From: Marinitoga hydrogenitolerans DSM 16785
GTDB taxonomy: Bacteria; Thermotogota; Thermotogae; Petrotogales; Petrotogaceae
Direction of reading: 5' to 3'
Assembly: GCF_900129175.1 (NCBI RefSeq)
Contig: NZ_FQUI01000002.1
Span: forward strand, 1-64,000
Length of the DNA: 64,000 nt
How positions within the stretch are numbered: position 1 is the first letter of the stretch; each line of letters opens with the position of its first letter. The notes under the pieces were generated by a model, which saw nothing but the letters and a program-made list of their open reading frames with translations, made no database searches and had not been told where the DNA came from. Position numbers and translations under genes: made by a program. Below, piece by piece: positions 63,101 to 64,000 of this stretch.

Positions 63101-63311
63101 CCATATTCTTCTCCGCTAATTGTTGAAGATAATCTTCTATTATCAATGTTTGACCATCTAAAATAAAACGATATGTCTTTTCTTTTTCCAATAAAGCAAA
63201 CAGAGAATCAAGAAAAGGAATTAACCATTCATTTGTATATTCACTATTTAAAAACCATTCACGATCCCAATGTGTGTGTGAAATAATATGCGCATATATT
63301 GTTGATATCAC
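60174..63311 (-). CDS. GH38 alpha-mannosidase
   Basis: This 1045-residue retaining exo-alpha-mannosidase has the zinc motif SHTHWDREW (His12, His14, Asp16) and the nucleophile segment WLLDNFGQISQAVQIHKK (Asp132). It also has LWRGIE and KNHPHDSICGVSIDDVH, all GH38 hallmarks. A long coiled coil (about residues 930-1035, rich in KK/EE) forms an unusual C-terminal tail. The start is a GTG at 63311, preceded by GGAGG at 8 bases. It lies between an ABC permease and a GH130 gene, suggesting removal of alpha-mannose from an imported glycan. No signal peptide is seen, so it is cytoplasmic. Confidence 0.92.
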   Translation of the reverse strand: MISTIYAHIISHTHWDREWFLNSEYTNEWLIPFLDSLFALLEKEKTYRFILDGQTLIIEDYLQQLAEKNMDVTSYKEKLKKYVQQKRLFIGPYYLQPDWQLTSGEALVRNLLIGHQISEEYGNVMKVGWLLDNFGQISQAVQIHKKFDIKGLFLWRGIEMEPTDINSEFLWESPDGSQILSVYLLSSYRNAMRLGEYKEIFKERIENEVKKIYPFATTPNVLLMNGYDQEMKPDNFFPVLRNTEFSNIKVKQSTPEEYIEEIKKYSPKLKVLKGALYSGRFISVFPGVLSSRMYLKLLNHRCQIELEKYTEPFSTINWLFTGMYEKEKIENSWKMLLKNHPHDSICGVSIDDVHIDMEKRFEQSYSLSKEVSMNSLKQIVSYIDTSLEEDPYIIFNNMPYKLQNKIITLKTDEKNFYILDSHNNYIPFQKGKDGKIFILLNEIPAMGYKTIYLKRKDKNSKIKYLNYDKVVTKKNIIENKYLKVILNSNGTLDLTDKINNYTYNNLCTVIDEADAGDEYNYSYPEKDVIITNNKNKAKIEFIEKGPLKVVVKISLSLLLPESLTEDRKTRTKILREMPIIHWVIVESNSPVIKIKTEIKNTVKDHRLRILFPTELNSKHSFAGSQFDIMKRSIKQKKFDDTLIPDNVKRIIIGARENKPITTFNQQYFVDINDGEKGISVLNKGLTEYEILPEKNTIALTLFRAVGWLARNDLLTRIGDAGPIIFTPDAQCLRKMEFEYAIYPHKGSHVDGMSYYKSLEFNIEPLIVKTDNHIGILKDENNFFELISENNSLQLSSLKIAEKNDGIIIRLFNTLDKKVSGKISTIFKIKNAYITNLYEDNIGKVEIISNNEISFKVEPKEIVTFKLDFDMKNIIKNKNMNSFYFKIINRDFELNIDKDFQLYESVPLILKEDIESEQKRMKIIEKKLEEAKKLAKKLENKLRNMKNSDKFIEIQYEYHKIKNEIMSYERAFLEAKISVILSQKKYLETYKRNTEDFLHLIKKIKSELRELGYLLNNARVNKRVYEYIYEYYYQKYKSSKNIGSKD

Positions 63312-63338
63312 TCAAAAAACCTCCTCGTACAAATTTTT

Positions 63339-64000
63339 TTATTCTTTAACCGCACCAGCTGTTAAAGCGCTTACAATAAATTTTTGTAATAAAATAAATA
63401 ATATTACTGTTGGAAGGGTTGCTATAATACTTGCTGTTGCTGTCAAGTGTATAGTTATAGCCTCGCCACCAGCTTGATAGTTATATATACCTAACGATAT
63501 TGGGAATAATTTTCTTGTACTCAACAATATAAAAGGTATAATAAATTGCCCCCAACTTGATATTGCATTAAAAATTACTGCTGTTGAAATTCCTGGAGTA
63601 ACAAGTGGAAGTATTATTTTAAAAAGCAATTGCCAATCAGTGCATCCATCAATTTTTGCAGCTTCATCTATACTTACAGGAATACTATCTATTGTTCCTT
63701 TTAATAACCAAACTGTAAATGGAATTTGTATCGCAATATATACTAAAATAACACCTAAATGTGTATCCAATAATTGTAATTTATTAAAATAATTATATAA
63801 AGGAATAGCTATTATCAATGGAGATATCATTTGAAAAAGTAATATTGAAAATAGAATTACTTTTTTAAATTTAAACCTATATCTTGAAAAAGCAAAAGCT
63901 CCAGGAATACTAACCACCAAGGTTCCTAAAACTGTAAATATTGTTATTTTAAATGAATTATATAAGTAAAAAACAATATTTTTATCTCTTAATATTTTTG
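63339..64000 (-). CDS. Carbohydrate ABC transporter permease (MalG type), start beyond window
   Basis: The frame continues to the last base of the window without a stop (adding KNIVFYLYNSFKITIFTVLG before the first listed Met-like codon), so the N-terminus is missing. Visible are SIPGAFAFSRYRF, the coupling loop DEAAKIDGCTDWQLLFKIILPLV, and the C-terminal KFIVSALTAGAVKE, typical of MalG-like subunits. It precedes the alpha-mannosidase and GH130 genes and probably imports their mannose-glycan substrate. The other transporter genes must lie beyond position 64000. Confidence 0.88.
   Translation of the reverse strand, partial: KILRDKNIVFYLYNSFKITIFTVLGTLVVSIPGAFAFSRYRFKFKKVILFSILLFQMISPLIIAIPLYNYFNKLQLLDTHLGVILVYIAIQIPFTVWLLKGTIDSIPVSIDEAAKIDGCTDWQLLFKIILPLVTPGISTAVIFNAISSWGQFIIPFILLSTRKLFPISLGIYNYQAGGEAITIHLTATASIIATLPTVILFILLQKFIVSALTAGAVKE

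Noticed and set aside
1-64000. tRNA, rRNA, CRISPR arrays, insertion sequences and attachment sites
   Set aside because: I looked by eye for tRNA T-arm motifs, regularly spaced repeats and transposase-type proteins and found none. A tRNA or covariance scan would be needed to exclude a missed RNA.

Overview
The window is AT-rich DNA from a Thermotogae-like bacterium, most likely a Marinitoga-type member of the Petrotogales. This assignment is inferred from three things: archaeal-type glycolytic paralogues, many sugar ABC transporters each paired with a LacI or DeoR regulator, and a PfkB kinase that closely resembles Thermotoga maritima TM0415. No rRNA, tRNA, CRISPR array or transposase was recognised. 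Genes are tightly packed, often overlap by 4-20 bases, and have strong GGAGG ribosome sites. Several starts are TTG or GTG, and one or two may be AUU/AUA.

Region 1 (1-8900) is housekeeping. It holds the 3' part of an AAA ATPase/PD-(D/E)XK gene, cysK, the run glpK-tsaE-ychF-queA-EamA exporter, and an iron alcohol dehydrogenase. Region 2 (8900-14720) is a complete phosphate regulon, pstSCAB-phoU-phoB-phoR, with a histidine kinase that lacks membrane segments. Region 3 (14724-17520) has an NSS-family amino-acid transporter broken by a one-base frameshift, with its 33-residue MetS-like partner. Divergent to it is a split lysine exporter (LysO) whose promoter runs straight into a terminator hairpin. 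Region 4 (17534-25383) is a galactose/alpha-galactoside operon: lacI, binding protein, two permeases, a GH36-family protein, galT and galK. It sits behind a 20-bp palindromic operator. azlCD follows.

Region 5 (26598-45924) is the most unusual part. A LacI-led operon encodes IolG, IolE, IolD and IolB, which take myo-inositol to 2-deoxy-5-keto-D-gluconate. The usual IolC, IolJ and IolA are absent. In their place are a split transketolase, an archaeal-type GAPDH, an archaeal-type PGK with an altered phosphate-binding motif, and a DmlA/TtuC-type D-malate dehydrogenase. These form a stereochemically consistent route: transketolase cleavage of deoxyketogluconate to D-malate semialdehyde, then D-malyl phosphate, then D-malate plus ATP, then pyruvate plus CO2. 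This route is my inference and I do not know of a description of it. The same 20-bp operator lies in front of a divergent GH130-type gene. A converging operon carries a DeoR regulator, a TM0415-like PfkB kinase, an ABC transporter and a divergent glycerophosphodiesterase. Together these suggest uptake and breakdown of inositol phosphodiesters, possibly the mannosylated di-myo-inositol phosphate osmolytes of hyperthermophiles.

Region 6 (46158-51027) is a second LacI/ABC/GH130 mannoside operon. Region 7 (51042-54593) is the riboflavin operon ribBA-ribH-ribD-ribE under an FMN riboswitch. Region 8 (54631-57308) has an LPP20-like membrane-anchored protein, an MFS transporter and an exported protein of unknown function. 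Region 9 (57338-64000) is a mannose-glycan operon running off the window: ABC permease, GH38 alpha-mannosidase, a GH130 protein with an unusual N-terminal extension, and a GT2-like glycosyltransferase.
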